From a virus: a stretch of DNA of 33,445 bases. Below are positions 22,523-29,929 of the stretch, one piece after another (the first letter of the stretch is position 1; each line of letters begins with the position of its first letter). The DNA is taken from IMG/VR virus record IMGVR_UViG_3300027741_000164, positions 1 through 33,445 of that record. One strand, written 5' to 3'. Under the pieces are notes generated by a model, which ran no database searches, had not been told where the DNA came from, and was given only the letters and a program-made list of their open reading frames with translations. Both the position numbers and the translations under genes were made by a program.

Positions 22523-23137
22523 GTGAAAAAGAACAAAATACCGTTTAGCTGGTGGCCAGGCCACTGGGGACTAAAAGGCAAGACCAGAGCTCGTGCTGTG
22601 GCAGAATATGAACTTGAGGGCATGGACTTGGATCTCAGACTGGCTGAAATTGACCATGATGATCCCAAGCTTCAAGCTCTAGCCAAGCTGGATGTGCGTC
22701 TAAAACACAAACAACTGGATGTGTATGATCATGACGTGGAATACCACAAGGTCAAGTTTGAAGGCCATGAATCACTGGAAGAGTTACTGGTGGGACTGGA
22801 ACTAAAACACCATCGTATCAGCCAACATGCACATGATCGCAAAGTGGCTGATCTCAGGTCAGAGCCATGGGTCAACATGCCTGACATCAAGTGGGATCCG
22901 CAAGATCCTTCCAAGAGCTACTTTGAACTGGACTACAATGACCACTTTGTCACGTTCCTGAGAGACAACAACTACAAGGGTGTGAGCGACGATCAGATTG
23001 TGGAAAGCTGGCTCACAGACGTTTGTCGAAGCGTGGCATCTGAATTGGCGCAAAGCGACCCAGCTTTTGTGAGTGAAGCTGTGACGCCTGTGACCAAGCG
23101 CAGACAGCCTCGTAAAAAGAAGACAGAATACAGCTAA
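22523..23137 (+). CDS. Conserved phage hypothetical protein (GTG start)
   Basis: The protein has 204 residues. The GTG start is supported by a strong AAGGAG five bases upstream. The N terminus KIPFSWWPGHWGLKGKTRARAVAEYELEG resembles a conserved opening in T4-like phage proteins of unknown function. Next come two charged, helix-rich segments (LDLRLAEIDHDDPKLQALAK; SLEELLVGLELKHHRISQH), an acidic region and a basic C terminus KRRQPRKKK. The basic tail and helical body suggest a nucleic-acid or scaffold contact, but no domain is recognised. It follows queE by 37 bases and is probably in the same transcript. Confidence 0.7.
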   Translation: MKKNKIPFSWWPGHWGLKGKTRARAVAEYELEGMDLDLRLAEIDHDDPKLQALAKLDVRLKHKQLDVYDHDVEYHKVKFEGHESLEELLVGLELKHHRISQHAHDRKVADLRSEPWVNMPDIKWDPQDPSKSYFELDYNDHFVTFLRDNNYKGVSDDQIVESWLTDVCRSVASELAQSDPAFVSEAVTPVTKRRQPRKKKTEYS

Positions 23138-23145
23138 CCTGACTG

Positions 23146-23182
23146 ATACCCCTGTGTGGTTAAATATATCACACAGGGGTAT
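23146..23182 (+). promoter_or_regulatory. 13-bp hairpin hiding a ribosome-binding site, with late promoter in its loop
   Basis: ATACCCCTGTGTG (23146-23158) pairs perfectly with CACACAGGGGTAT (23170-23182); the loop is 11 bases. The right arm holds the AGGGG ribosome-binding site (23175-23179) of the gene starting at 23186. The loop holds TTAAATA. Readthrough RNA would fold and block translation, whereas RNA started from the loop promoter near 23172 lacks the left arm and leaves AGGGG free. The same design is known for T4 gene e and soc. Confidence 0.65.
23159..23166 (+). promoter_or_regulatory. T4-type late promoter (GTTAAATA) inside hairpin loop
   Basis: TAAATA at 23161-23166; initiation at the T4 distance falls near 23172, inside the right arm of the hairpin and upstream of AGGGG. 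Confidence 0.6.
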
Positions 23183-23185
23183 TTC

Positions 23186-23860
23186 ATGACCGAACATTCA
23201 GATATACAAGACAAGTTACGCAGGTTTTTTAGGGTCACAGGCAAAGTGCATATCCGTGCAAATGGTGTGGTGGATGTGGTGGGTAATGTGTATCTGACCA
23301 GTGAGTGGTCCCAAATGCCTGTGCAATTTGGGCGAGTGACAGGTGTATTTATATGTGCTATAAACAAACTCACCACTCTGGCAGGATGCCCCACACATGT
23401 GGGCGACAACTTCGATTGCAGCAGCAACCTGTTGACCACTCTGGAAGGATGCCCCACACATTTGCGTAAAAACTTTCGCTGTTCAGATAATCTGATCACT
23501 AGCCTTACTCATGCTCCCACACATGTGCCTGGATCTTTCAATTGTTCCAAAAACAAGCTGACCAACTTGGTGGGCGCTCCTGAATATGTGGGAGATGACA
23601 TGAGCTGCCATAACAATCCGTTAGAGAGTTTGCAGGGTGCTCCCACACATGTGGGCAGAAATTGGTGGATTTCATATCATGAAAAACTGCCATTATTGCG
23701 CACTATTATCGGTCAACAAGTTGAATTCATGAACCTGAATCCTACAAGTAACCAAGTGGCTGAAATACTCAATAAACACACTGGTGAAGGCAAGGCAGGT
23801 GCTTTGAAAGCTGCTGCAGAACTGATCAGAGCAGGATACAAGGATAATGCCAGATGGTAG
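23186..23860 (+). CDS. LRR-like repeat protein (paralogue 1)
   Basis: The protein has 224 residues from ATG 23186, chosen because AGGGG lies six bases upstream; an ORF extension to 23156 lies in the hairpin. A head module NGVVDVVGNVYL...VQFGRVTG is followed by five 20-residue repeats of the form FxCSxNxLTxLxGxPTHVGxN (from about 58 to 157). The tail ends WWISYHEKLPLLR and GKAGALKAAAELIRAG-KDNARW. These bacterial/phage LRR-like repeats would form a short solenoid for protein contacts. The gene at 23854 has the same head, repeats and tail, and overlaps by 7 bases. The partial gene at 1-210 shares the head. The target is unknown. Late control by the hairpin promoter suggests a late product. Confidence 0.85.
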   Translation: MTEHSDIQDKLRRFFRVTGKVHIRANGVVDVVGNVYLTSEWSQMPVQFGRVTGVFICAINKLTTLAGCPTHVGDNFDCSSNLLTTLEGCPTHLRKNFRCSDNLITSLTHAPTHVPGSFNCSKNKLTNLVGAPEYVGDDMSCHNNPLESLQGAPTHVGRNWWISYHEKLPLLRTIIGQQVEFMNLNPTSNQVAEILNKHTGEGKAGALKAAAELIRAGYKDNARW

Positions 23861-24459
23861 ATGTTTCCGCAATAAAAACATTGTTAACAGATCATTTTGA
23901 CGTGTATGGTGACGCACATATTGATCCAGAAACAGGCACAGTGGATGTGGAAGGCAGAGTAATATTAGCTAAACCCTTACGCAAGTTTCCTGTGCAATTT
24001 GGTACAGTGACTGGTAAATTTACATGCAGTGACAACAAATTGGAAAGTTTGGTGGGCGCACCTCACACAGTGGGGGATATTTTTGCATGTACTAAAAACA
24101 GACTGACCAGTTTAGTGGGTGGGCCCCAATGGGTGGGTGGCGCATTTTTGTGTTCTCTTAATCAATTAACCAGTTTGGTGGGCGCCCCTGATCATGTGGG
24201 GCGCAGCCTGCAGATAAGCGACAATCCTTTGAAATCCCTAGATGGCATGCCTGTGGAGTTGATGGGAAGTATTTGGTTAGACTATCACAAGGATTTGCCC
24301 TTGTTAAGATTATTAGGGGTTCCAGATTTCATGCTGAGTTATGCCCCTAATCCAGTAGGAGCGATATTGGACAAATACAAGAGTCAAGGTAAACCTGGTG
24401 CTCTGAAAGCCGCAGCTGAACTGATCAGAGCTGGATTCAAGGGAAATGCCAGATGGTAA
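23854..24459 (+). CDS. LRR-like repeat protein (paralogue 2)
   Basis: The protein has 201 residues and its start overlaps the stop of paralogue 1, so the two are translationally coupled. The head is ETGTVDVEGRVIL...VQFGTVTGKF. Four 20-residue repeats follow (for example FTCSDNKLESLVGAPHTVGD, then FACTKNRLTSLVGGPQWVGG), then IWLDYHKDLPLLR and GKPGALKAAAELIRAGFKGNARW. Compared with paralogue 1 it lost one repeat and is also conserved at the DNA level in the last 60 bases, so a recent tandem duplication is likely. Function unknown. Confidence 0.85.
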   Translation: MVDVSAIKTLLTDHFDVYGDAHIDPETGTVDVEGRVILAKPLRKFPVQFGTVTGKFTCSDNKLESLVGAPHTVGDIFACTKNRLTSLVGGPQWVGGAFLCSLNQLTSLVGAPDHVGRSLQISDNPLKSLDGMPVELMGSIWLDYHKDLPLLRLLGVPDFMLSYAPNPVGAILDKYKSQGKPGALKAAAELIRAGFKGNARW

Positions 24460-24463
24460 TGTG

Positions 24464-24492
24464 TTGACTTAACCCATTCTTCGTGCCATTAT
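24464..24492 (+). promoter_or_regulatory. Sigma70-like promoter of the RNase H gene
   Basis: TTGACT (24464-24469), 17-base spacer, CATTAT (24487-24492). It covers the in-frame ATG at 24483, so the true start lies downstream. Confidence 0.45.
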
Positions 24493-24527
24493 TTCAGTTG
24501 TACTCAATAATTCACAGGATGATCATG

Positions 24528-25523
24528 ATGGCCACATACATTTTAACTGACACTTTGAACTTGGCCATGCGAGTGCGATATGGCATGCGATCTCCTGACA
24601 TGGACACCATGGTGGGTATGGCCATCCATGTGATGTTTAACGCCATCAAAAAGGTGTGGAATCAGTTTGATGCAGATCATGCAGTATTTTTACTTGATGG
24701 TAAGTCATGGCGCAAAGACTTTTATACACCCTACAAAGCCAACCGCAAGGAAACTGCGGCTGCTCGTTCTCCAGAAGAAGTGGCCGATGACAAACAGTTT
24801 TTTGAGGCCATTGATCAGTTCATTCAGTTTTTGAGTGATAAAACCAATGCCAGTGTGATCCGACATCCTAGAGCAGAGGCAGATGATCTGATTGCTCGCT
24901 GGATCCACATGCATCCTGATGACTCACATGTGATTGTGAGTACAGATTCAGACTTCATGCAACTGTTGAGCCCAAATGTCAAGATCTTCAACGGTATTGC
25001 GGGTCTGCTGTACACACATGAAGGCGTGTGGGATAAAAATGGAAAAGCGGCCTTGGACAAGAAAGGCATGCCCATGCAAATTCCCAATCCAGAATGGCTG
25101 CTGTTTGAGAAGATCATACGTGGTGATGACTCAGACAATGTGATGAGTGCATACCCAGGGGTCCGCAAAAAGCGGCTACAAGAAGCATTTGATAATCGTC
25201 ACCATCAAGGATATGCATGGAACAATCTGATGTTGAGTAGCTGGACAGATCATGTGGGGCAAGACCATCGTGTCCGGGATGTGTATGAACGCAACCGCAC
25301 ACTGATTGATCTGACTGCGCAGCCCCCAGAACTCAAGCTACAGTTTGATGAACAGATCACACAAACTGTGAATATGCCGCTCAAACAACAAATTGGATTT
25401 CATCTGCTCAAGTTTGCAAATCAATGGGGTCTGGTCAGAATTGAGCAAAACTCAGCAGATTATACAGCATGTTTGAGTAAGCCTTATACAGGGTTGCACA
25501 AACACTCTACCCAAGATTCTTAA
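24528..25523 (+). CDS. rnh: T4 RNase H-type 5'-3' exonuclease (FEN family)
   Basis: The protein has 331 residues from ATG 24528. In-frame ATGs at 24519 and 24525 are close alternatives, while 24483 lies in the promoter. It removes RNA primers during lagging-strand synthesis. Motifs: ILTDTLNLAMR (first metal Asp), AVFLLDGKSWRKDFYTPYKANR (typical of T4 rnh), RAEADDLIARW with E117, D119 and D120, VSTDSDFMQLL, and IIRGDDSDNV followed by a helix-hairpin-helix-type stretch. All carboxylates are present. Length is close to T4 RNase H (305). It is expressed from its own early promoter, separate from gp43. Confidence 0.92.
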   Translation: MATYILTDTLNLAMRVRYGMRSPDMDTMVGMAIHVMFNAIKKVWNQFDADHAVFLLDGKSWRKDFYTPYKANRKETAAARSPEEVADDKQFFEAIDQFIQFLSDKTNASVIRHPRAEADDLIARWIHMHPDDSHVIVSTDSDFMQLLSPNVKIFNGIAGLLYTHEGVWDKNGKAALDKKGMPMQIPNPEWLLFEKIIRGDDSDNVMSAYPGVRKKRLQEAFDNRHHQGYAWNNLMLSSWTDHVGQDHRVRDVYERNRTLIDLTAQPPELKLQFDEQITQTVNMPLKQQIGFHLLKFANQWGLVRIEQNSADYTACLSKPYTGLHKHSTQDS

Positions 25524-25529
25524 TAAATA
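25522..25529 (+). promoter_or_regulatory. T4-type late promoter (AATAAATA)
   Basis: TAAATA at 25524-25529 is followed by exactly five bases (CTCAC) and the ATG at 25535; the site overlaps the stop codon of rnh. Confidence 0.65.
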
Positions 25530-25534
25530 CTCAC

Positions 25535-26056
25535 ATGAACTGGGATCATGCTTGGAGTCAATTGGGTGATCTGATACCACCAGAAGTATCCCATCATCGT
25601 GCACATGCACATCCTGGTGTCACCTGGTGGCTGAAATGTGCTGTGCCTGAGTACACCCCTCCCGCACATTATTGGAGTCAGATTGCTTACACACATACAA
25701 ATTTAGTACATGTGCGCAATCAAGCATGGGATTGGCATGGGGCGCAAATTCCTGATTGTGTGAGTGTGTGGATCAAGAATACCCATGATGTCACCATGCA
25801 TGTGCATGTGGACTCATGGGATTATGAAATTCACACATTTGCACAGGGCCAGCATCAATTTGCACGCAATCTAAAAGCTGAAATCCAAAATAACTGTGAC
25901 GATCACACTTGGCATGAGATAAATTGTGCTCTACAATTGTTAACACAACATGTGAGCAATACAGAAGCTCATGTGCGTAGACAATCATTTAAGGTGATTC
26001 ATGGGAAAAAAACTACAAGCCACAAGCGTACAGGACCAAACCTGGATAGTGAGTGA
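25535..26056 (+). CDS. Hypothetical late protein, Trp/His-rich
   Basis: The protein has 173 residues and is rich in Trp and His (PGVTWWLKC, WDWHGAQIPDC, MHVHVDSWDYEIH). The alternating pattern suggests beta structure in the first two-thirds and a basic helical end (VRRQSFKVIHGKKTTSHKRT). Its late promoter abuts the ATG. Its last 56 bases overlap the next gene in a different frame, which is unusual for this window and leaves the exact C terminus open to doubt. Family not recognised. Confidence 0.6.
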   Translation: MNWDHAWSQLGDLIPPEVSHHRAHAHPGVTWWLKCAVPEYTPPAHYWSQIAYTHTNLVHVRNQAWDWHGAQIPDCVSVWIKNTHDVTMHVHVDSWDYEIHTFAQGQHQFARNLKAEIQNNCDDHTWHEINCALQLLTQHVSNTEAHVRRQSFKVIHGKKTTSHKRTGPNLDSE

Positions 26057-26489
26057 TCTGGGTCAACGGCTGGGGTTATTGAGTAAACAAGGCGATTCCA
26101 CATTTGTGTTCTTGGGCAAGGGCACCATGACCCAAGTGAACACTATCCCAGAACTGGAAACCCTACTCAAGGGCCAGATACACTGGGAAAAGACAAAGAC
26201 AGAGCCTGACACTGTGAAGCAGACACATGTGCATAACCTGCCCATCAAACATGATCAAGCTGTGGATGTGCAACTGATTCCCATGATCACATACAAGAAG
26301 ACAGAAACCAGTGAAACCAGATTCGCAGCAGGTTATTGGATCTTGAAGTTTAGCACAGGTTGGTCAGGCAGTTTGAGCCCCAAACTTGCCACATTGCAGG
26401 AATATGAGCATCAGGGCGCGTTCTCATCCAAACTTGAGATGAACACCATGTTGGCTCAGAAAAATGCAGAATTTAAACGTAAAAGTTGA
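26001..26489 (+). CDS. Conserved T4-like phage hypothetical protein
   Basis: The protein has 162 residues with AGGTG before the ATG, overlapping the previous gene by 56 bases. The N-terminal half is a small beta domain (WIVSDLGQRLGLLSKQGDSTFVF). The C-terminal half has AAGYWILKFSTGWSGSLSPKLATLQEYEHQGAF, a pattern ('AGYW...GW...PKLxTLxxYxxxGxF') I recognise as recurrent in T4-like phage proteins of unknown function. No catalytic motif is visible. Confidence 0.7.
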   Translation: MGKKLQATSVQDQTWIVSDLGQRLGLLSKQGDSTFVFLGKGTMTQVNTIPELETLLKGQIHWEKTKTEPDTVKQTHVHNLPIKHDQAVDVQLIPMITYKKTETSETRFAAGYWILKFSTGWSGSLSPKLATLQEYEHQGAFSSKLEMNTMLAQKNAEFKRKS

Positions 26490-26501
26490 ACAGGACAAGT
26501 A

Positions 26502-26744
26502 ATGATAAATTTGACCCCCATGGAGCGTTTTATGAAAGCGGTCCGAACTGCCAAAGATTACAACAGCAAAGAGATTCGCCTCACCATTGCAGAAGCAGAT
26601 GCCATGTCAGACTGTGTGAGTCAATTGTTGTTGCAAGAGCGTGCATTAACTGATAAGATCATGTGGCTGCAAGATCAGCTCACACAAAAGAACGCCTCTT
26701 CAAACACAGACACTAGTATGAATTTAAGTGGAGGTTCATTTTAA
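26502..26744 (+). CDS. Small helical hypothetical protein
   Basis: The protein has 80 residues with AGGA upstream. MERFMKAVRTAKDYNSKEIRLTIAEADAMSD is a basic then amphipathic helix, followed by a second helix (LLLQERALTDKIMWLQDQL) and a Ser/Asn-rich tail. Family not recognised. The 12-base gap to the previous gene suggests one transcript. Confidence 0.6.
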   Translation: MINLTPMERFMKAVRTAKDYNSKEIRLTIAEADAMSDCVSQLLLQERALTDKIMWLQDQLTQKNASSNTDTSMNLSGGSF

Positions 26745-26748
26745 TCAC

Positions 26749-27432
26749 ATGCTAAAGAAACCCATGCAGGATGTTGGTTTCCGTCATCTGTTAAGCATGC
26801 TGCCTGCCATCAACATGGAAACTGGCCCCTGGATCACTGGAGGTTGTGCACGTAGGCTATGGGAACAAAAAGACTGGCACATGGGTGATGTGGATGTGTT
26901 TTTCAGAAACACTGAACAGCGTGAATCTTGGTTGGCAGAATTTGATAAAACCTGGAACTACACCTATACCCAACGCACCCTGAGTTATAATACAGTGGCT
27001 TTCAGCTTGGATTTTAATGAGCAGCTGACCCCCAAACCCACACTACTGCCACAAGCCACCACTCGTATGCGCACAGACAATGCCATCACCTTTGATTTGG
27101 AATACAAACACCCAAATGGTGAATCACATGCTCAATGTCAATTGCAAGTGATCTTGGCCAGAGAAGCCCCCACTTTGCAAGAGCTATGGAAAGAGTTTGA
27201 TTTTAATGTGTGCTGTTTTGCTGTGAATGATCAATTTGTATATGCAGACCCACTGGCTGTGGAAGATCTGGATTCCAATCAGATCACACCCAGAAGCAAC
27301 GATTCCAATAAGAACAAACCACTCAGAGTGTTCAAACATTTTAGCCAAGGTTTTCATGTGCATGATGATCTATTAAAGGCCGCCATCAAGAATATCTGCA
27401 ACAAGGAGGTGGACTGGTGCAACAACTACTAA
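26749..27432 (+). CDS. Nucleotidyltransferase-like (Pol-beta superfamily) phage protein
   Basis: The protein has 227 residues from ATG 26749; a GTG at 26728 is possible but overlaps the previous gene. WITGGCARRLWEQKDWHMGDVDVFF has the GG...DxD signature of the Pol-beta nucleotidyltransferase fold, with G-G followed by 14 residues and D-V-D. Later segments NAITFDLEY, LQVILAREAPTLQELWKEFDFNVCCFAV and RVFKHFSQGF match a recurrent phage family with this N-terminal fold. The substrate (nucleotide, tRNA end or protein) is unknown. It may act as a modifying or antitoxin-like enzyme, or be inactive; the third carboxylate is not certain. Confidence 0.7.
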   Translation: MLKKPMQDVGFRHLLSMLPAINMETGPWITGGCARRLWEQKDWHMGDVDVFFRNTEQRESWLAEFDKTWNYTYTQRTLSYNTVAFSLDFNEQLTPKPTLLPQATTRMRTDNAITFDLEYKHPNGESHAQCQLQVILAREAPTLQELWKEFDFNVCCFAVNDQFVYADPLAVEDLDSNQITPRSNDSNKNKPLRVFKHFSQGFHVHDDLLKAAIKNICNKEVDWCNNY

Positions 27433-27809
27433 CTGATCAGCTACAAGAGCTGTGTATAGCCAGCGAGTTCAGCAATGTACCCATGTGTATGTGGATCAAT
27501 CAAGATGGCTATATGATGCCAGTTGTGGCATGTCACAGTTGGATCATGCCCAAGGACTGCTTCATCATGTTGTGGTTCTGGGTGGTGTGTGATGGTAGAG
27601 TGTTCAACAAACAATGGGATCATCAAGCCTGGAGCCCTATCTTGTGTGAACTTAATCCTCACAAACAGGTCCCCACAGAATATGAATCACGCATACTGGA
27701 ATATATTCACATGTTATTGCATGCACACGTGAGCACTTGGGAACCAGATGTAAAGTATGCAAATTTTGAAAGAATTCTGGACGACCTAGCACAGGATGCA
27801 TGTGCATGA
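27417..27809 (+). CDS. Hypothetical protein with GTG start
   Basis: The protein has 130 residues. The GTG at 27417 has a very strong AAGGAGG seven bases upstream, inside the end of the nucleotidyltransferase-like gene, so translation is coupled. It is Trp/Met-rich with a hydrophobic central strand region (CFIMLWFWVVCDGRVF) that reads as a core strand rather than a confident membrane span, followed by an acidic helical C terminus. Family not recognised. Confidence 0.6.
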   Translation: MQQLLTDQLQELCIASEFSNVPMCMWINQDGYMMPVVACHSWIMPKDCFIMLWFWVVCDGRVFNKQWDHQAWSPILCELNPHKQVPTEYESRILEYIHMLLHAHVSTWEPDVKYANFERILDDLAQDACA

Positions 27810-27829
27810 CGTGCGAGATCACAATGTGA

Positions 27830-27837
27830 TATAAATA
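27830..27837 (+). promoter_or_regulatory. T4-type late promoter (TATAAATA)
   Basis: This is a perfect octamer. It is preceded by the dyad ATCACA-A-TGTGAT (27818-27830). The predicted start near 27843 gives a 19-base leader with GAAGG before ATG 27862, so unlike most late sites here it has a ribosome-binding site. Confidence 0.6.
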
Positions 27838-27861
27838 TGGTACACTGTGAAGGTACCCATC

Positions 27862-28158
27862 ATGAGCAGACCTAAACCTAAAGTTTTATTAACTCACACT
27901 AATAACCAAAACTATTTGAGTGAACAGGTACTGTATGTGAAAGCCATGTATGTGGTTTGTTACGATGGTAAACCCATAAATCTGAAAATTGTGCACAGTT
28001 TGCTTAGTGATCAAACACCCAAATACAGACGCACCTGTTTTCCAGAGTCACCGGGTCATGCCCTAAACTTGTCAGAGAAGCTAAATCTCTTGTTCAAAAC
28101 TGACAAGTTTACTGTATGGGAAATGCAGCCCACAACCAGAGTAACTAGATCCATATGA
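27862..28158 (+). CDS. Conserved small phage protein
   Basis: The protein has 98 residues from ATG 27862; the GTG at 27847 is rejected because GAAGG is better placed for 27862. The core is AMYVVCYDGKPINLKI, then YRRTCFPESPGHALNLSEKLN and LFKTDKFTVWEM. This combination recurs in T4-like phages as a small protein of unknown function. Its stop overlaps the next start (ATGA), so the two are translated together. Confidence 0.7.
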   Translation: MSRPKPKVLLTHTNNQNYLSEQVLYVKAMYVVCYDGKPINLKIVHSLLSDQTPKYRRTCFPESPGHALNLSEKLNLLFKTDKFTVWEMQPTTRVTRSI

Positions 28159-28544
28159 GTTCTGTGCATGATGAAATTCATGCACAGTTTGTTAATATGT
28201 GTGAACAAAGTGGTTCTAATATTATTCACACATTTCCCAATGTGCATGATAAGACTTATTTCCTTAAAACCTGTTTCCTTAATTGCACAGGATCGCACAT
28301 GAGTTTGCGATTAACCTCAATTGGTCACAACATACTCAAGAAAATGTATGAGTGTTGGAGTTGGCCTTTACAAAAGGAAGACCATGTGTTATTGGACCGC
28401 GGCTACACATTGGTCCAATTACACAACAAGATGCAGGCCCCTTATTATTGGGACTTCAAGCATTTTTATGTGTACTATAGTGAGTATGCTATGGAATATG
28501 AAATGGTTAGCAGAGATTTCAGGTCCTGGTTAAAAGCTCAATAA
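28155..28544 (+). CDS. Conserved small phage protein, coupled to previous gene
   Basis: The protein has 129 residues. The C-terminal half has the conserved pattern MSLRLTSIGHNILKKMYECW, then QLHNKMQAPYYW and MEYEMVSRDFRSWL. It probably forms a pair with the preceding gene, as their starts and stops overlap. I know the pattern from T4-like phage genomes but no assigned function. Confidence 0.7.
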   Translation: MSSVHDEIHAQFVNMCEQSGSNIIHTFPNVHDKTYFLKTCFLNCTGSHMSLRLTSIGHNILKKMYECWSWPLQKEDHVLLDRGYTLVQLHNKMQAPYYWDFKHFYVYYSEYAMEYEMVSRDFRSWLKAQ

Positions 28545-28552
28545 AATAAGTG

Positions 28553-28580
28553 TTGACGTATCACATGGTGATGTTAAATT
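28553..28580 (+). promoter_or_regulatory. Sigma70-like promoter of the MoxR ATPase gene
   Basis: TTGACG (28553-28558), 16-base spacer, TAAATT (28575-28580). It precedes ATG 28615, making the TTG at 28579 and ATG at 28585 unlikely starts. Confidence 0.4.
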
Positions 28581-28614
28581 GAGTATGTTAGACAACAATC
28601 CACAGGACTCACAC

Positions 28615-29823
28615 ATGTCAAAGACAAACGACAAGATTAACACCATCACTACTGTTAGCCCTAATCGGCTCAAGAGCATGCTGATTCATACTATTGCTCG
28701 AAAAAGACCCATGTTCATTAGCGGTCCTCCTGGTATTGGCAAGAGTGACATTGTGGCAGAAGTTGCCCGCATGCAGAACCGCCCACTGATTGATATCCGC
28801 TTGCCACTCATGGAAGCCACAGACATTCGTGGTTTGCCCTACTTGCGTGAAGTCACTATCCGCGATGCACAAGGCAACGTGGTGCTCAATGAGCATAATG
28901 TGCCACTAAGTGAAAAGCTGTTTACTTGGAGCACACCTTCAGACCTGCCCACAGATCCAAACAGTCGTGCCCTTGTGTTTTTTGATGAGATGAGCGCTGC
29001 TCCTCCCAGTGTGCAGGCTGCAACTTATCAGGTGATCCTGAACCGCCGTATTGGCACTTATCAACTGCCTGAAGATGTGGTGATTGTGGCTGCTGGTAAC
29101 CGAGTCAAGGACAAGGGTGTTGCCTATAACATGCCCACTCCGCTAGCTAATCGATTCATCCATGCCACACTGCATGTGGATTTTGATGACTGGCAGGAAT
29201 GGGCCATGAAGAATCGTGTGCACAAGGATGTGGTGGGTTACCTCACGTACCAGCCCAATGACCTGTTTGACTTTGACCCGCGGCGTGAAAGCTATGCATT
29301 CGCAACACCACGCAGCTGGAGCTTTGTGAGCGAGCTGCTGTATGAGCGTGGTGTGAACGGTGAGTATGGTGAAACTGAATTGCCCACAGACATTTTGGGA
29401 GACCTGGTCAAGGGCACTGTGGGCGAAGGTCCTGCCCTCAAGTTCATGACTTATCGCAAGCAGGCTGCAAATCTGCCACGGGCACGTGATGTTTTGGAGG
29501 CCAAGGTCACATCGCTCAAGTTGAAGCAAATTGATGTGATGTATGCGCTCACTACTGCACTGGTTTATGAACTGGTGGATGATGTATCCAAGGCTGAGCG
29601 TGCTAAGAAGAATGGTGATAAGAACAGTCACGACGCTGTGCACACCTATACAGATAACTTTTTCCAATTCATGATGGACAATTTTGAAGACGAAATGGTT
29701 GTTATGGGTGCACGGGGCTTCATGACTGCCACCCGCGATACACCCATCCGACATGCTGCTCTTAAGAACTGGCGTCCGTTTGTGCAAAAGTACAGTTCAC
29801 TAATTCCTTCCATGAGCTCATAA
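28615..29823 (+). CDS. MoxR-type AAA+ ATPase
   Basis: The protein has 402 residues from ATG 28615, which has AGGA well spaced upstream. Walker A is SGPPGIGKSDI near 37-44; the pore-loop region reads PLMEATDIRGLPYL; Walker B is LVFFDEMSAA; and sensor 1 is VIVAAGNRVKD. NMPTPLANRFIHATL carries the Arg finger. MoxR ATPases work with VWA-domain partners to remodel or load metals into target complexes. The following gene at 29930 is a matching metallopeptidase-like/VWA protein, so the pair should form a chaperone system. Phages commonly carry such pairs; the target is unknown. It ends in a strong terminator. Confidence 0.92.
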   Translation: MSKTNDKINTITTVSPNRLKSMLIHTIARKRPMFISGPPGIGKSDIVAEVARMQNRPLIDIRLPLMEATDIRGLPYLREVTIRDAQGNVVLNEHNVPLSEKLFTWSTPSDLPTDPNSRALVFFDEMSAAPPSVQAATYQVILNRRIGTYQLPEDVVIVAAGNRVKDKGVAYNMPTPLANRFIHATLHVDFDDWQEWAMKNRVHKDVVGYLTYQPNDLFDFDPRRESYAFATPRSWSFVSELLYERGVNGEYGETELPTDILGDLVKGTVGEGPALKFMTYRKQAANLPRARDVLEAKVTSLKLKQIDVMYALTTALVYELVDDVSKAERAKKNGDKNSHDAVHTYTDNFFQFMMDNFEDEMVVMGARGFMTATRDTPIRHAALKNWRPFVQKYSSLIPSMSS

Positions 29824-29841
29824 GCTCACACGCCCACAGTG

Positions 29842-29874
29842 GGCGGGTATGAATAACTCATACCCGCCTTTTTT
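29842..29874 (+). terminator. Rho-independent terminator
   Basis: GGCGGGTATGA (29842-29852) and TCATACCCGCC (29858-29868) form an 11-bp perfect stem with a five-base loop, followed by six T residues. An upstream hairpin CGCCCA-CAG-TGGGCG (29831-29845) shares bases with the left arm and could compete. Confidence 0.85.
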
Positions 29875-29877
29875 ACG

Positions 29878-29905
29878 TTGACACACTGAATCTAAATGTT
29901 ATTCT
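29878..29905 (+). promoter_or_regulatory. Sigma70-like promoter of the VWA/metallopeptidase gene
   Basis: TTGACA (29878-29883), 16-base spacer, TATTCT (29900-29905), four bases after the terminator. CAGGAGA and ATG 29930 follow. Confidence 0.55.
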
Positions 29906-29929
29906 CTATACATATCAGGAGATACCCAC

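Noticed and set aside
24483-24527. Start of RNase H at ATG 24483
   Set aside because: It overlaps a sigma70-like promoter; the conserved N terminus begins ATYILTDTLN after 24528.
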